Part shown: one piece after another, positions 45,955-56,264 of the stretch
Layout of the letters: each line of letters begins with the position of its first letter
How positions within the stretch are numbered: the first letter of the stretch is position 1
Assembly: GCA_029339505.1 (NCBI GenBank)
Contig: JAQISU010000096.1
Location: 5,317,501-5,381,500 of the forward strand
Origin: Unio delphinus
Lineage: Eukaryota > Mollusca > Bivalvia > Unionida > Unionidae
Length of the DNA stretch: 64,000 nucleotides
Direction: 5' to 3'
The notes under the pieces: generated by a model
Told to the model about the DNA's origin: nothing
Databases searched by the model: none
The model's input: only the letters and a program-made list of their open reading frames with translations
Made by a program: the position numbers and the translations under genes

Positions 45955-48900
45955 TAACTAAAATGATTAGAGCCCCACCTTTTAAGTATATTCATATTTA
46001 TTTGGAATTACAAAGGGAACAAATATTCACCCACCACCCCAATCATAAATTTGAAAATACCTGAAATCCCAATGCTTATAACCATATATAAATACAGTTC
46101 TGCAACTTGAAAAGGCCAAATCATACATGCAACTAGCACTGGCACCATTGCCTCTCACTGCAGTCTTGGGCACAGGCCCTCAAGGTAATAACTTATAAAC
46201 TGTTTATTAAGATTCACCCTGAAATTATATATATGGCACTTTAAAAAATGGTACAAACGGCTGCCTTGCAAGGCACTCAACATTAAGAGGTTAGTGTCAG
46301 GACTGGTTGGCCTGGTGTCAGGATAATGTGACTGGGTGGGACATGATGCTATGTCTGCAGCATGATGCCCCAGTGCTAGACATCACTATAAACTACCGCA
46401 CTGCAGACATTGTAGCAATATGACTGAAAAATTGTTTAAGATATTTTTAAAAGGTCCAAATCACTCACACAATATATATATATATTGTACTCTGCATTAA
46501 TGCAGTAAACACAGGTTTCTGTGCTCCACTCATCCATCAGCCACACCCAAACTAACTCGTAACTTAGAAACCATTGAGATACCTACCCTATAACCAGAAA
46601 TCAAACACCTCGTCTCGATGGTAAATATATGGGCAGCCTATGTAACAAGTTCATACATTTTCTTAGCTAACAACTATGGAGAAATAAACAGTTGATGGCT
46701 TTCACAATCCAGTAGTTACAGTTGCCTTATGGCCAGGGTTTGAGCTACCGGTATAAATGAGGTGAGGAGCTAAATTATTTACCAACAAGGAATTAATTAA
46801 TGATAAGAATTTAACTATGACAAGAAAGTCATAAAATAAGAACTCTATGACCCAATCCTGGGATCACTACCCCTTATGCCAAAATTACTAAGCACTTTAC
46901 TGAAAATATATGCACATAATCTCAGCAGAATATTGGAAGAGGTTTTTTATGCAGTGTATTGAAAATACCATTCTGATCATTTAAACAGTTACTTAGGAGA
47001 AATGTTCATATCTTTTCATTAATGGAATGGTTCAGACTATGACCAGTACTCTCTAAGTATATAAAAGCAGCATAGATGCGCATACTGAGTAAAATGGCTA
47101 TTACATATCAGAGATGTACCATTTTAAAAGTGAAAGTACTAAATTTGTGTAAAATGACATGCAAATAAAGGTTTTATGGTAAACAAAAGGACTTCATAGC
47201 CAATAAGCCAAGATAACACAGAATTCTTATTTCTGTTGGCTGACACACTATCCGCTTTGCACTTTTTCATGTTATCATTGTTGATACAATGCGGTTTGGA
47301 TTTAGGCTCACAACAGATGCCTTCAAGGTCATAACATAGCTGCAGTCTCTACAAATATCATACAAGTGACCACACAAAAACGTGTCTTTAGCTGGTAATA
47401 ACAATGACAATAAATATTCTTACATTTTCACATCCTGAATTTCCTCAAAATGTACTTTCTTAGTTCTGCAAATCTGAATTACATGAACTGTCGTGGTTTC
47501 CAAAGTGTGATTACACAATTTGAAATTGTACTGTAATTTTAACTACATTTCCAACTACAATAACATTTTCTGTACTGCACTCAACATTAAATGAATATGA
47601 TTTTCCATAGCATCATTTACAGCTGCAAGAGTTCAGATTTTTCCCACATTATGAATACATGTACTAACAGTCAAGATGTGTCCCTCCCTGTTCAAATCCC
47701 AGAACAATGTACTTTGTGTGGCACTGACACAGCTAATAAATCTAGTCCATAACCAGTGGTACTGAGTAAAAAAAATTAACAAAACCCAACAAAAATCCAT
47801 TAATTCCCAATGACTTTAAATTTCAGTATTAAGTAGAACAAACTATAAGTTTTTTTTAACCTGATATCGAGTGAACGATAAAGTTCAAAGATCACTGGGT
47901 GGTACTATTTGCGCATTAATATTGTTACTGTGCATTGATGACTCTATTGTTGTGTATTTATTTTGGAATAAAGCATAAATTCAATTACTGTATATACTGG
48001 GACATGATAAAATAATTATTTTTTCCTGTCCCTGAATTTATGGTTAAACATTTTTCACCTAGGTAATATGTCAAAAGACTTAAAACATGAAATAAATTTG
48101 TACTGAATTCGTGCCCCCAATACTACCACCACCACAGTGCAATAAAATAGATAAACAACATGCTCATTTGATAATAAAAAGAAAGAAACTAACCTTGTAT
48201 AGCTATAATTTATTCTTTTTTTTTCCCATCATGATCATTAGAGAATAAAATATATCCACAAATTCCATATATGTAGTGTATGCTTCCATAATGTAACATG
48301 TATGGCTTATGTCCAATAAAACACAACATGCTATTCACTAACATGAACATTGAGAAACAAATCGTATTTGGTTGTGCTCAAAGGCTTGAATACGTTATCC
48401 GACTAAAAACTGGATCCAACAAAATCGCAAATAAGAGATAAATAATCAGCAAATATTTTGAAGACAACTGCCATTCACACATGACTCAGTGTTAGGTGCA
48501 TAATAATCAATATTAAATTATATATCAAGGTGAACATTTGTTTCTTGGATGGATACTGTACTTTCAAAGGTCGTGCAGTATCCATCAGAAGAAAAAAAAA
48601 CTGATATTTTCCCAGTAAAAATGCAGAAACCTGCAATTACACATGACTGAGAATAAACAAGAGAATAAATAAATGTAATTTACAAGACTAAGATTGTAAA
48701 ATCAAATAACAGAAAACTTGCCAATTCACTTGCAAAATGACAGTTCATTTTGCAAATGGATATTTGACCTATTTAAAAAAATCAAGACAGCAAAATACAG
48801 TTGACAGGTGCAAACTGTCAGAATGAACAGTAACTTTTGAACAGGATTTTATTTAGTGTTTTAATTAAACCAGCAACAAAACAAATGTCTTCTTGTCCAG

Positions 48901-48969
48901 CTTCCCTCAGGACCACAACATACTACATATAAAAGATTTGAAGTTGAAGACAAGTAACTGCACACAACA
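45955..48969. other. AT-rich noncoding stretch
   Basis: No supported gene or repeat. A short (AT)n run lies near 46474-46486. Confidence 0.45.
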
Positions 48970-49115
48970 AAGATCCTAATCTGACAAAGCACAATATTTC
49001 TGCAGATCAGAGTCAATGTTCTGCTGATTACTCCTAACAAACTGCACAGATCCAGATCTGCCTAGGTAGAATTGTATCTGTACAGTCAGCAGTTGCATTT
49101 GACTTATAAGCAAAT
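48970..49115 (-). repeat. U1 dispersed repeat, best-preserved copy
   Basis: In the sense of the other copies it reads ACTTATAAGTC-like, CAAATGCAACTGCTGACTG, TCTACCTAGGCAGATCTGG, ATCTGTGCAGTTTGTTAGGA, GTAATCAGCAGAACATTGAC and TGTGCTTTGTCAGATTAGG. A near-palindrome around CCTAGGCAGATCTGG is noticeable. Confidence 0.6.
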
Positions 49116-49389
49116 ACTTATGGTAGCCCATAAACCACTGATCTCTCCTAATTTGAGGGTTTTTACAGAGACAACAAAACAAAGTCTGTTCTATTTAATC
49201 TACTACATCTCTTTATCCAAGAGTGTTCTTTGTATACACTGATATTATAAGCTGAGCAAGGTGATTAAAATGTCATCTTTGTCAATTCTCAGGTTGGAAA
49301 ATACATACCCATCCTGGTACATGTAAAAAAAAAAAAACCTTCTATACATCAAAACTTGTTTATCTGCTATAATTAATTTGGTTTGATTT

Positions 49390-49552
49390 TTTTAAGGTAT
49401 GGCAACAAAAGTAGGTATTAAGTGCTGTGCCAACTAAAATAAAGTGCCCTGCCCAATGTCACAACATGGTGACTGATCTAGGTTGATCCACTGGTAGATT
49501 CAAACCTGTAACCTTTATGCAGCAAGCTAATAAATGAGCCACTGCAACTCTT
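49390..49552 (-). mobile_element. SINE of a third family (S3), tRNA-derived
   Basis: On the minus strand: GTTGCAGTGGCTCATTTATT with A box AGTGGCTCATTTATTAGCTT, then AGGTTACAGGTTTGAATCTA with the B box at 49496-49506, followed by a body with GTGACATTGGGCAGGGCACT, TTATTTTAGTTGGCACAGCA and CTTAATACC. A tRNA-like head followed by a GGGCARGGCACTT-type body is known from several animal SINE groups. No intact tRNA fold. Confidence 0.6.
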
Positions 49553-49746
49553 TTGTCATTTTTTTAAAAAAAATACTTTCTGAATGAAGTAACAAGTTTT
49601 AGTTTTAAAAATAGAACTTGAAAATATTGCCATGTTATTTTTATTTATAAAAACAATTTCTTGATGGCCTTTCAAAGCTGCTAATAACATAATGACTTTA
49701 AGCTAATAGGTTGGCCAACTGAAGCTGCTCAAATGAAACTTTGGGT

Positions 49747-49985
49747 GACCCAAACGAAACCTTAGGTGACCAAGTGCTCTAAAGCATACTCCTCTTCTGA
49801 TTACTGCCCCCTTACAACTGTCCATGTGGATTCGAGTCTTGGACTCAACCTATGTGGGTAAGTGAGAATCCTTGACAGCAGCTTCTTTGGGTTGGAGGTT
49901 CTCCCTAGGGGTTTCTCCTGGTTCTTGCTCCAACAGTTATATTGGTCCACATGTGTTAAAAAGTGTCTTTAAGCCCACATCCAGT
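49747..49985 (+). mobile_element. SINE S1, copy 7, strongly diverged
   Basis: Order and length agree with S1 (GACCAAGTGCTCTAAAGC, TGGATTCGAGTCTTGGACTC, TGGGTAAGTGAGAATCCTTG, CAGCAGCTTCTTTGGGTTGG, CTCCTGGTTCTTGCTCCAAC), but substitutions are many and the 3' end is short. Probably an old copy. Confidence 0.65.
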
Positions 49986-50068
49986 TCTCACACCTCAAGA
50001 ATGTTGAGAATGCACAGACAATGTGAATGACCTCTATTACATTACAGTTTGTGCTGTTCTCATCTTAA

Positions 50069-50275
50069 TACATTAACCCCTGCCGCCTCGATAACTCTGC
50101 GCACTCTACCTCCTTCATCTCTCGAGTGCCTCGATAACGGGGCTGAATATGCATAGCTAATTGTATCCCGAGCGCCGAGTTTGAGAGGCAGTATTTTTCT
50201 CTGCCTGTATTCTATGCAATCTCTGCAAGTATGCTGTCTGGGACTGCCTAGCTGTTTGGGTCAGGGGTCAATGTG
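50069..50275. mobile_element. TTAA-flanked MITE (piggyBac- or Kolobok-like)
   Basis: The left end TACATTAACCCCTG and the right end (reverse complement CACATTGACCCCTG) match at 12 of 14 positions and are flanked on both sides by TTAA (50065-50068, 50276-50279). The interior of about 180 bp is GC-richer (GCCGCCTCGATAACTCTGCG, CCCGAGCGCCGAGTTTGAG) and non-coding. TTAA target sites occur with piggyBac and Kolobok elements; the short sequence cannot separate them. A related single end lies at 58085. Confidence 0.65.
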
Positions 50276-51026
50276 TTAAGTCAATAACCCAAATACATGT
50301 GGTGATGACCAAAATGTGTGTATAATTCTTAAATTAACAGAAAGTCATTTTAATAATTTTGAGCACAATCAAACCATTCACTTTCTTAAAGATATTCTGG
50401 CTCAAAGTTACTATATATTTCCTGTATTTTAGTCCTGATGGTGGGAATATTTCACACATTATGTCCCACAATGTAACGACTCAGACCTGGTTTTAAATCC
50501 AATACCAGTTTCACAATAATCAAAGACAATGGGGGTTATTCATACCTGCTTAATTACCTGTATTTGTGTCATGAAAAAAAAGGCCAATGGTGAAATGTTA
50601 CAATCAGACAGCCTGCTTAGCTGTTATCATCCATTAATGGCCCAAGTCTGAGAAAAAGCTTAAATGAAAACAAAAATAATAAAAGGGTCTGTGTTATAAA
50701 TATGATTTCACACTTAGTGCTTGTATCAGATTCTAATAAATTCTAGTTGTTAAGTCTAAATGGCATCTGAACATTAATCCCAGCATTCTAGATATATATT
50801 ACCAGAGAATGTCAACAGGTTCAGTGATGTTGTTTATCTTCCCATGGCTTGCTAGGCATAAATGCTAATTTAATATAGATCTCTTATCTATAACCCTTAC
50901 TAAAACAAGAGCAGAGTGGTAGAGCAGGCAGTTTCTAGCTGGGCTTGGTACTGTAAGCAACACTGGCATTTTCTAGTTTAAATGAAGATTTTACATTAAT
51001 TTTACATAAAATTGTAGGACACTTAC

Positions 51027-51061
51027 TTGGTGTTTGTGTCCTTTGAACCCGAATGTAACAT
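51027..51061 (-). CDS. Predicted 35-bp internal exon of the minus-strand gene
   Basis: On the minus strand, acceptor GTATTTATTTTCAG, then 35 bases, then consensus donor CACCAA|GTAAGTG. In the phase that fits both neighbours (two bases in, none left over) it encodes VTFGFKGHKHQ. The first two bases, AT, complete an Asp codon with the G left by exon 51221-51262, and the exon ends on a codon boundary, as the 33462-33522 exon requires. The intron to the next upstream exon would be 159 bp. Small size limits confidence; the paired signals and phase are the evidence. Confidence 0.42.
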
Positions 51062-51220
51062 CTGAAAATAAATACATTTTGAAACCAATATTTTCTACAG
51101 CATCTGCTTTTAATCCTTTTCTACCTGATCTGCGTAGATCTAATTGTATTACTTACATCTATATTTTTTAATGCAAAAGAAAAAAAAAAGCTTTATAACT
51201 AGACAATAAAAAATATATAC

Positions 51221-51262
51221 CTTGAAGCATCCTATGATGCACCATATATTTTTCCACTTTAA
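51221..51262 (-). CDS. Predicted 42-bp internal exon of the minus-strand gene
   Basis: On the minus strand, acceptor GACAATATTGCAG (modest pyrimidine content), then 42 bases ending TTCAAG|GTATAT. Reading with two bases in and one out gives KVEKYMVHHRMLQ, open throughout and in phase with the 51027-51061 exon. Not identified by similarity. Confidence 0.38.
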
Positions 51263-51332
51263 CTGCAATATTGTCTTATTTTAGGGCAAGTTCAAATCCT
51301 TATGGGCAAGTTCAATTTCCCAGTCTGCTTAC

Positions 51333-51364
51333 CATTGAATTTCATTATATTTATAAATCCCTGC
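51333..51364 (-). CDS. Weak candidate exon upstream in the same gene
   Basis: Donor ATTCAATG|GTAAGCAG on the minus strand is good; the acceptor GTTCTGCCAG is poor in pyrimidines, and an alternative CCAGGCAG lies four bases further in. It would encode QGFINIMKFN and be in phase with the next exon across a 70-bp intron. Base composition is like the background, so this may be spurious. Confidence 0.25.
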
Positions 51365-51744
51365 CTGGCAGAACATTTTTGTGGATGAATTTCATTTTTT
51401 TAAAAACTTATAATGATGGAAACTCATGCACATCAAAACTCATAGATTCCATTCATGTTTTAAACAGTCAGTTAACCAACCCACGCATAAACATGGTCAT
51501 ATTTTAAACTGGATTCTTCATACACACAAACTTGCATCGGATCACCTCTGCATTATATGCCATCTCGGCATATCAGTCCCTAACACTCCAACTTTATCGG
51601 CTAAATCAAAACTTAAATTTGGAGTATGAAGGTGTTTTTCACTTGCCAGCTCTATTTCTTTCATTTTACATTGATATTCCCTTTCTCCCTTCTCTCTCTC
51701 TTTATCAATTTATTTTTCTTGTAACCGAATGTGCATCTTTTTGT

Positions 51745-52324
51745 AATTCAAATTGTCATTCTTTCTCATCTTTTGGCATATTGCAATTGTTTTTCTTTCT
51801 CCCTTTCCTGTCTCTCTCCTCTTTTTTATATTGTAATTGTCTTTCTTTCTCCTCTTTGTGATATTGTAATTGTTTTTCTTTCTCCCTTTCCTTTCTCTCT
51901 CTCCTCTTTTTCATATTGTAATTGTCTTTCTGTCTCCTCTTTGTCATATTGTAATTGTTTTTTCTTTCTCCCTTTCCTCTCTCTCTCTCACCTCTTTTTC
52001 ATATTGTAATTGTCTTTCTTTCTCCCTTTCCTGAAATTCCTGCTTCTTCAACTCTAATTCCATCTTGAATTTTAATTCTAATTTCTTTATTTTAATGTCA
52101 TAGTCTGATGCAGACTTACTGACCGAAATCAAAGTACTTTTTTCCAAAACATTCTTTTCTACCAAATATTGGACCAAAATCTTTTTGATATCTTGTTTCG
52201 TTAAAGAAGCCTCAACTTCAGAAAGATCATATTTTCTGTTAAGTTGAATCAACTCATCTTTTTTGAAAAGATCTAATTGCTTCTGAGTAGGATTAGAAAG
52301 AAATATTTCTACTTTAGATGTCAT
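51745..52324 (-). pseudogene. LTR retrotransposon gag-like N-terminal region, degraded
   Basis: Starting with ATG at 52324 on the minus strand, the reading gives a helical, charged N-terminal domain of about 80 residues (SNPTQKQLDLFKKDELIQLN, TKQDIKKILVQYLVEKNVLE), followed by a Lys/Glu/Arg/Gln coiled-coil tract built of tandem units (ELKKQEFQEREKERQLQYEK). This form resembles the N terminus of gag-like proteins of animal Ty3/gypsy-type elements as I recall them. The tract repeats at alternating spacings of about 33 and 50-55 bp; indels in it break the frame. Downstream capsid, protease, RT and integrase are not seen. The start lies 137 bases inside the LTR edge. Confidence 0.6.
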
Positions 52325-52461
52325 CTTAATACAAGCCTGTCAATCTCACTAAAGATTTTTAAAAAATTTCATAAACTAGGGGAATTCAAATATAATTAAA
52401 ACAAAAGTTTTCTGAAAAAAATTCTAGCCAAATTCCAATTTCGGACAAGGCCCAATTTCTA

Positions 52462-53259
52462 TGTTACGTGCTTAGGCTCGAATAAACAGTAACATAGAAA
52501 GAGTGAAAAAAACAAGCTTGTAAAAACTTAATAAACAATTTACTGAGCACAAATATTTTCCAGAAAAGAAAAATAAACTTACGGTTTTAAGAATCAATTC
52601 CAAAATTAATCCAAAAATAATTCAAAATATTATCCACTAGAGAAATTGCAAAAGTCCTGGTAATAAAATGCCCAAATAATTCCAAGTTCAAATCCCAGCG
52701 AAGTATCCAAGATGGAAGACGATGTCACTTGATGAAGTAAGTCAGTTCTTGGTAATAAAATTCTATGAGCACAATTCTATTCCTGATAAATAACAAAATA
52801 AATCCTCTTGAATCCAAATGAATTGAAATAATTTCCAATACAAGGTAACTCAAAACGACACAACTTAATATTCTAACAGCTCCAGTTCTACTCAATAGTT
52901 CGCTCTAAAACATCATTTATATACCTTGTTTTTACGTAAACAAGAAAGGGGTCACGTGATCTTCTAGAATCTTTTAGAAAAAATTTACGTTCAAAAACTC
53001 ATGTACCCACCATATGACCCAACTAAAAATAGAAAGATGTTTATACAAAGCTCCATAATGTCCTTGGAACCAACCAATCATTTTAAAAGCTTGTTTACAA
53101 CTCTGAAGCCAGGTCAGAAATGAGGTCAACACCTAGTGTTTATTTTGTAAAGTGCAGGTCACCTCCCAATGAATGAATCTTAACTTAAAATGTCAAATTT
53201 GAATCTGACAAACAAAAATAAAAATAAATATAAATGACTTATATCAAATATACGTAACA
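52462..53259 (-). mobile_element. Long terminal repeat (5' LTR in element sense), 798 bp
   Basis: Bounded by TGTTACGT (52462) and ACGTAACA (53259), an 8-bp inverted terminus of the TG...CA type. In minus-strand sense it holds a TATA box TATATAAA (plus-strand 52917-52924) in the centre, as expected for U3/R. Immediately inside the LTR is TTGGGCCTTGTCCGAAATTG, a candidate primer binding site, then the gag-like ATG. Outside, the next bases CTACC begin L2 LINE sequence. No second LTR is found in the window, so the element is truncated or rearranged at its 3' side. Confidence 0.7.
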
Positions 53260-53339
53260 CTACCACCCAGTTTCTCAACTCGTGTTCAAATAAAAAATCT
53301 TAGAAAAAGTTGTTCTAACCCAACCTGAATTGAGTTGTC
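53260..53339 (+). mobile_element. Short L2 LINE piece next to the LTR
   Basis: CTACCACCCAGTTTCTCAAC through AAAGTTGTTCTAACCCAACC repeats the segment at 53629-53700 of the main L2 copy. It is therefore a second L2 piece, either a tandem rearrangement or a separate copy whose other part was displaced by the LTR element. Confidence 0.7.
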
Positions 53340-55379
53340 ATCACCATACAGTAGCAATACAGAATTTCAGCGACAACCATAAAGGAGCATTTGAACATGT
53401 CTCAATGGATTTAGTACGGAAAATCGTGATGAAGAGTGCACCAAAGTCATGTGAACTTGATCCAATTCCATCATCACAGCTGCTTGAGTGCTTAGAGCCA
53501 ATATTGCATTAAAAAAAACTGATGTTATTAATACCTCTCTCTCATCCAGGGAATTCCCATCATTTTTTAAAACTGCCATTGTAAAGCCTCTTCTGAAGAA
53601 ACTAACACTTGACCATAACAATTTAAAGAACTACCACACAGTTTCTCAAATACTGTTCAAACAAAAAATCTTAGAAAAAGTTGTTCTAACCCAACTTGAA
53701 TTTCATTTCAATTTAAAGTCTTTTTAGCAATGTAGTCTGCATTATGCCCTTGCCATAGTAGTGAAAATACTCTTCTGAAAGTAGTTAATGACATTCTCTC
53801 TGGATAGCAAAAAAATTAGTCCTCAGCCTCCTTGATTTGTCTACAACATATAATTGTTGTTGTACTAAGGTATAACACCATTTTTAAGCACACGATAGGC
53901 TATATATGGCGGCCAATATTATTGGTAGACGAAGAACCCGGGAAAACCCCCGGAAAGAACCATGACCCACGATAAGCTACTGGCAAGCTTTCTCACATAA
54001 CTACATTAGCCGAATCTTAGACTCGAACCCACACAGAGGTGAGATGGCAGTGACCACTTGGCCACTCGGGGCCCCGTCTGCAGCATTTAAAACAACAGAC
54101 CATGATATATTACTTCCCCATCTCCAGCATGTATTTGGCATTCACAATACAGCCAGGTTACTTACTGTGGTTCAAGTCCTACGTAGTCAACACAAATTGT
54201 ATCTGCAAATGAAATACAATCCAGCCCAGTTCATCTATGTTGTGGTGTTGCACAGGGGTCTGTTCTTGTACATGTTCTCTTCATACTATAAACTGAGCCA
54301 CTCTCAAGTGTCATAGATCATCACCCAATGTCTTACTTATTGAACGCTGATGACACCCAAAGATACAAGTCTAGCCATCCAACAGAAGTGTGATACTACC
54401 ATTGAAGGAGTACAGTGGTGCATTTCTGATGTGAAATCATGGATGACATGTAATAAGCTGCAGATGAATGATGATAAAACTGAGGCCATTCTGATCACAT
54501 CACAAAGACTTTCTCATTCATATGATTTTTTTTATTCATATCCTTTATGTCAAACAATAAATATCAGCAACACCACCATTAAATGCACAGTCAAAACAAA
54601 AGCTATGTGTTACCCTGGACAGTACTCTCATATTGTACCAACATGTTATGAACATATACATGGCTGCATATCTTGAGCTGAGATGCATTGGGTCAATTTG
54701 CAAATATCTTTCAGCTGATGCCACTAAAACACTTGAGTGATCATTAGTACTTTCAAGACTGGACTATTGTTAACTCAATTATGTCTGATTCATCTCAATA
54801 TCTACTCCAGAAACTTCAAAACACAGCTGCTCGGATCATCTTTAGAGTACCACAATCAGAGCACACCTCCCTGCTGCTCTGTACCCAACAATGGCTATCC
54901 ATTCAATCCAGAATCAAACACAAAATTTGTTCTATTTGTTACATTTCACTAATGGACTCCAGCCCAACATACCTATCCAACCTCAGTGTCACCTATGTGT
55001 ACATTCCAGCAAGATACTGTGCTCCTCTTCTGACAATTGTATACTCATTATTCCCACTATGAAAACGAAGTCATATGAATGTTCTTTTGCATACCATGGC
55101 CCAGCAACTTGGAATGAATTACCATTGAAATTAGACACTGAGACACAGTGATCTCTTTCAAGAGTGCTCTTAAAACTCACCTTTTTCAACTGCAAGAACA
55201 AACTTAAAGACCTAACGGTAATAACTTTTCGTACCTTAAATATTGTCAGCATCTTTTATGTTTACCAATTTCATGGTGTTTGTTTTTGTTTCCTGTTGTC
55301 ACATCATAATAAATGTTGTAATGCTCTTCGAGCTTCTGAAGATTAGGTGCTATACAAGGTCCTCACTATTATTATTAAA
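53340..55379 (+). mobile_element. L2-like LINE, RT to 3' end, multiply frameshifted
   Basis: Reads from before the RT core (VRKIVMKSAPKSCELDPIPS) through FFKTAIVKPLLKKLTLDHNN, the SINE-interrupted LDLS/SAAF motif, the ADDT box (tyrosine of YADD changed to Asn, near 54345), WCISDVKSWMTCNKLQMNDD, and the C-terminal LLQKLQNTAARIIFRVPQSE and SFAYHGPATWNELPLKL. The 3' UTR ends in CTTCGAGCTTCTGAAGATTA, GTGCTATACAAGGTCCTCAC and four ATT units. Several frame changes show it is inactive. It is the same subfamily as the copies at 30070 and 3703. Confidence 0.88.
53850..54075 (-). mobile_element. SINE S1, copy 8, inside the L2 LINE
   Basis: It runs from the reversed tail (ATAATTGTTGTTGT) to GGCCACTCGGGGCCCC. 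Target duplication GTCTACAACAT (53839-53849) / GTCTGCAGCAT (54076-54086), 9 of 11 identical; the second copy restores the L2 reading LSAAF. The head is missing some bases between the B and A boxes. Minus orientation relative to the LINE. Confidence 0.9.
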
Positions 55380-56058
55380 CATGTCTCCAAGAAAAGTTAC
55401 TTCTTATTTTTGGCTATTGTTGCAACAACAAAAAACATTCCATTTCATTATAAGGTAATCTTTTCTACAAGTTATATTCAGCCATATCTGGACTATTGTA
55501 TGTAATTTGAGGTAATACCTCTAATTTTAAACAAAAAAACATTTTTTAAGCTCCAAAAAGGGCATACCATTTTTTCTAGATCAATGTAGATATAACTTCC
55601 AGGAAGCAATGAATAATCTAAAATCTTAACAATATATGGAAAAATATTTGTATGAAAGGACAATTTATGAAGTTGTCCAGAAAGAAATTCATGTCAACCT
55701 AATCAACATCCTTAACTAAAGAAACACAGTCAGTACTCCTACCTGGAAGACCATTAGAAGTAAAAAATAACATTATACTAACGAGGAATTGAAGAAGAAA
55801 ACAAATTTCAGTATACTGGATAATTTGGATTACTGGTACGGCAGGTTCCTAGCATTTCTTCTTTTTGTAATTGATTCCTCAAATGGATGAATTGATAAGT
55901 TCTAATAATATAAATTCTGCCTACTTTTCTGTACTTTTGTATCATTTTCAAAGTTTAATTTTTCAATACAGGTCGATACTTTTTTATTTATATATGTTTA
56001 TGTGTTCACAGATGCATATGCATATGTTCCAGGCTTGACACTTTGATTTCTTCGAATC
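55380..56058. other. Noncoding stretch
   Basis: Nothing recognised on either strand. Confidence 0.4.
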
Positions 56059-56114
56059 ACTTCATTGTTTAGTGCCAAGCCTAATGACTTCATTGTTTAG
56101 TGCCAAGCCTAATA
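56059..56114. repeat. 28-bp perfect direct duplication
   Basis: ACTTCATTGTTTAGTGCCAA+GCCTAATG starts at 56059 and again at 56087, identical over the unit. Confidence 0.95.
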
Positions 56115-56216
56115 TATCACATCATGTTGTATATACATTGTATATAAAGTACATAATAGGTAGAAAGCCTCAAAGCAGATTAGTTCTGTAAATGGGTTAC
56201 TTCTCGAAATAAGGAC

Positions 56217-56217
<1 letters not shown>

Positions 56218-56264
<47 letters not shown>
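56218..56264. repeat. (TTA)n microsatellite
   Basis: About 15 TTA units followed by TAGTAGTAGTAG. It may be a LINE tail, but no L2 3' end is readable beside it. Confidence 0.95.

Noticed and set aside
51271..51861. Plus-strand open frames over the CTTTCTCC-rich region
   Set aside because: They are complements of the minus-strand Lys/Glu-rich gag tract and adjacent intron.
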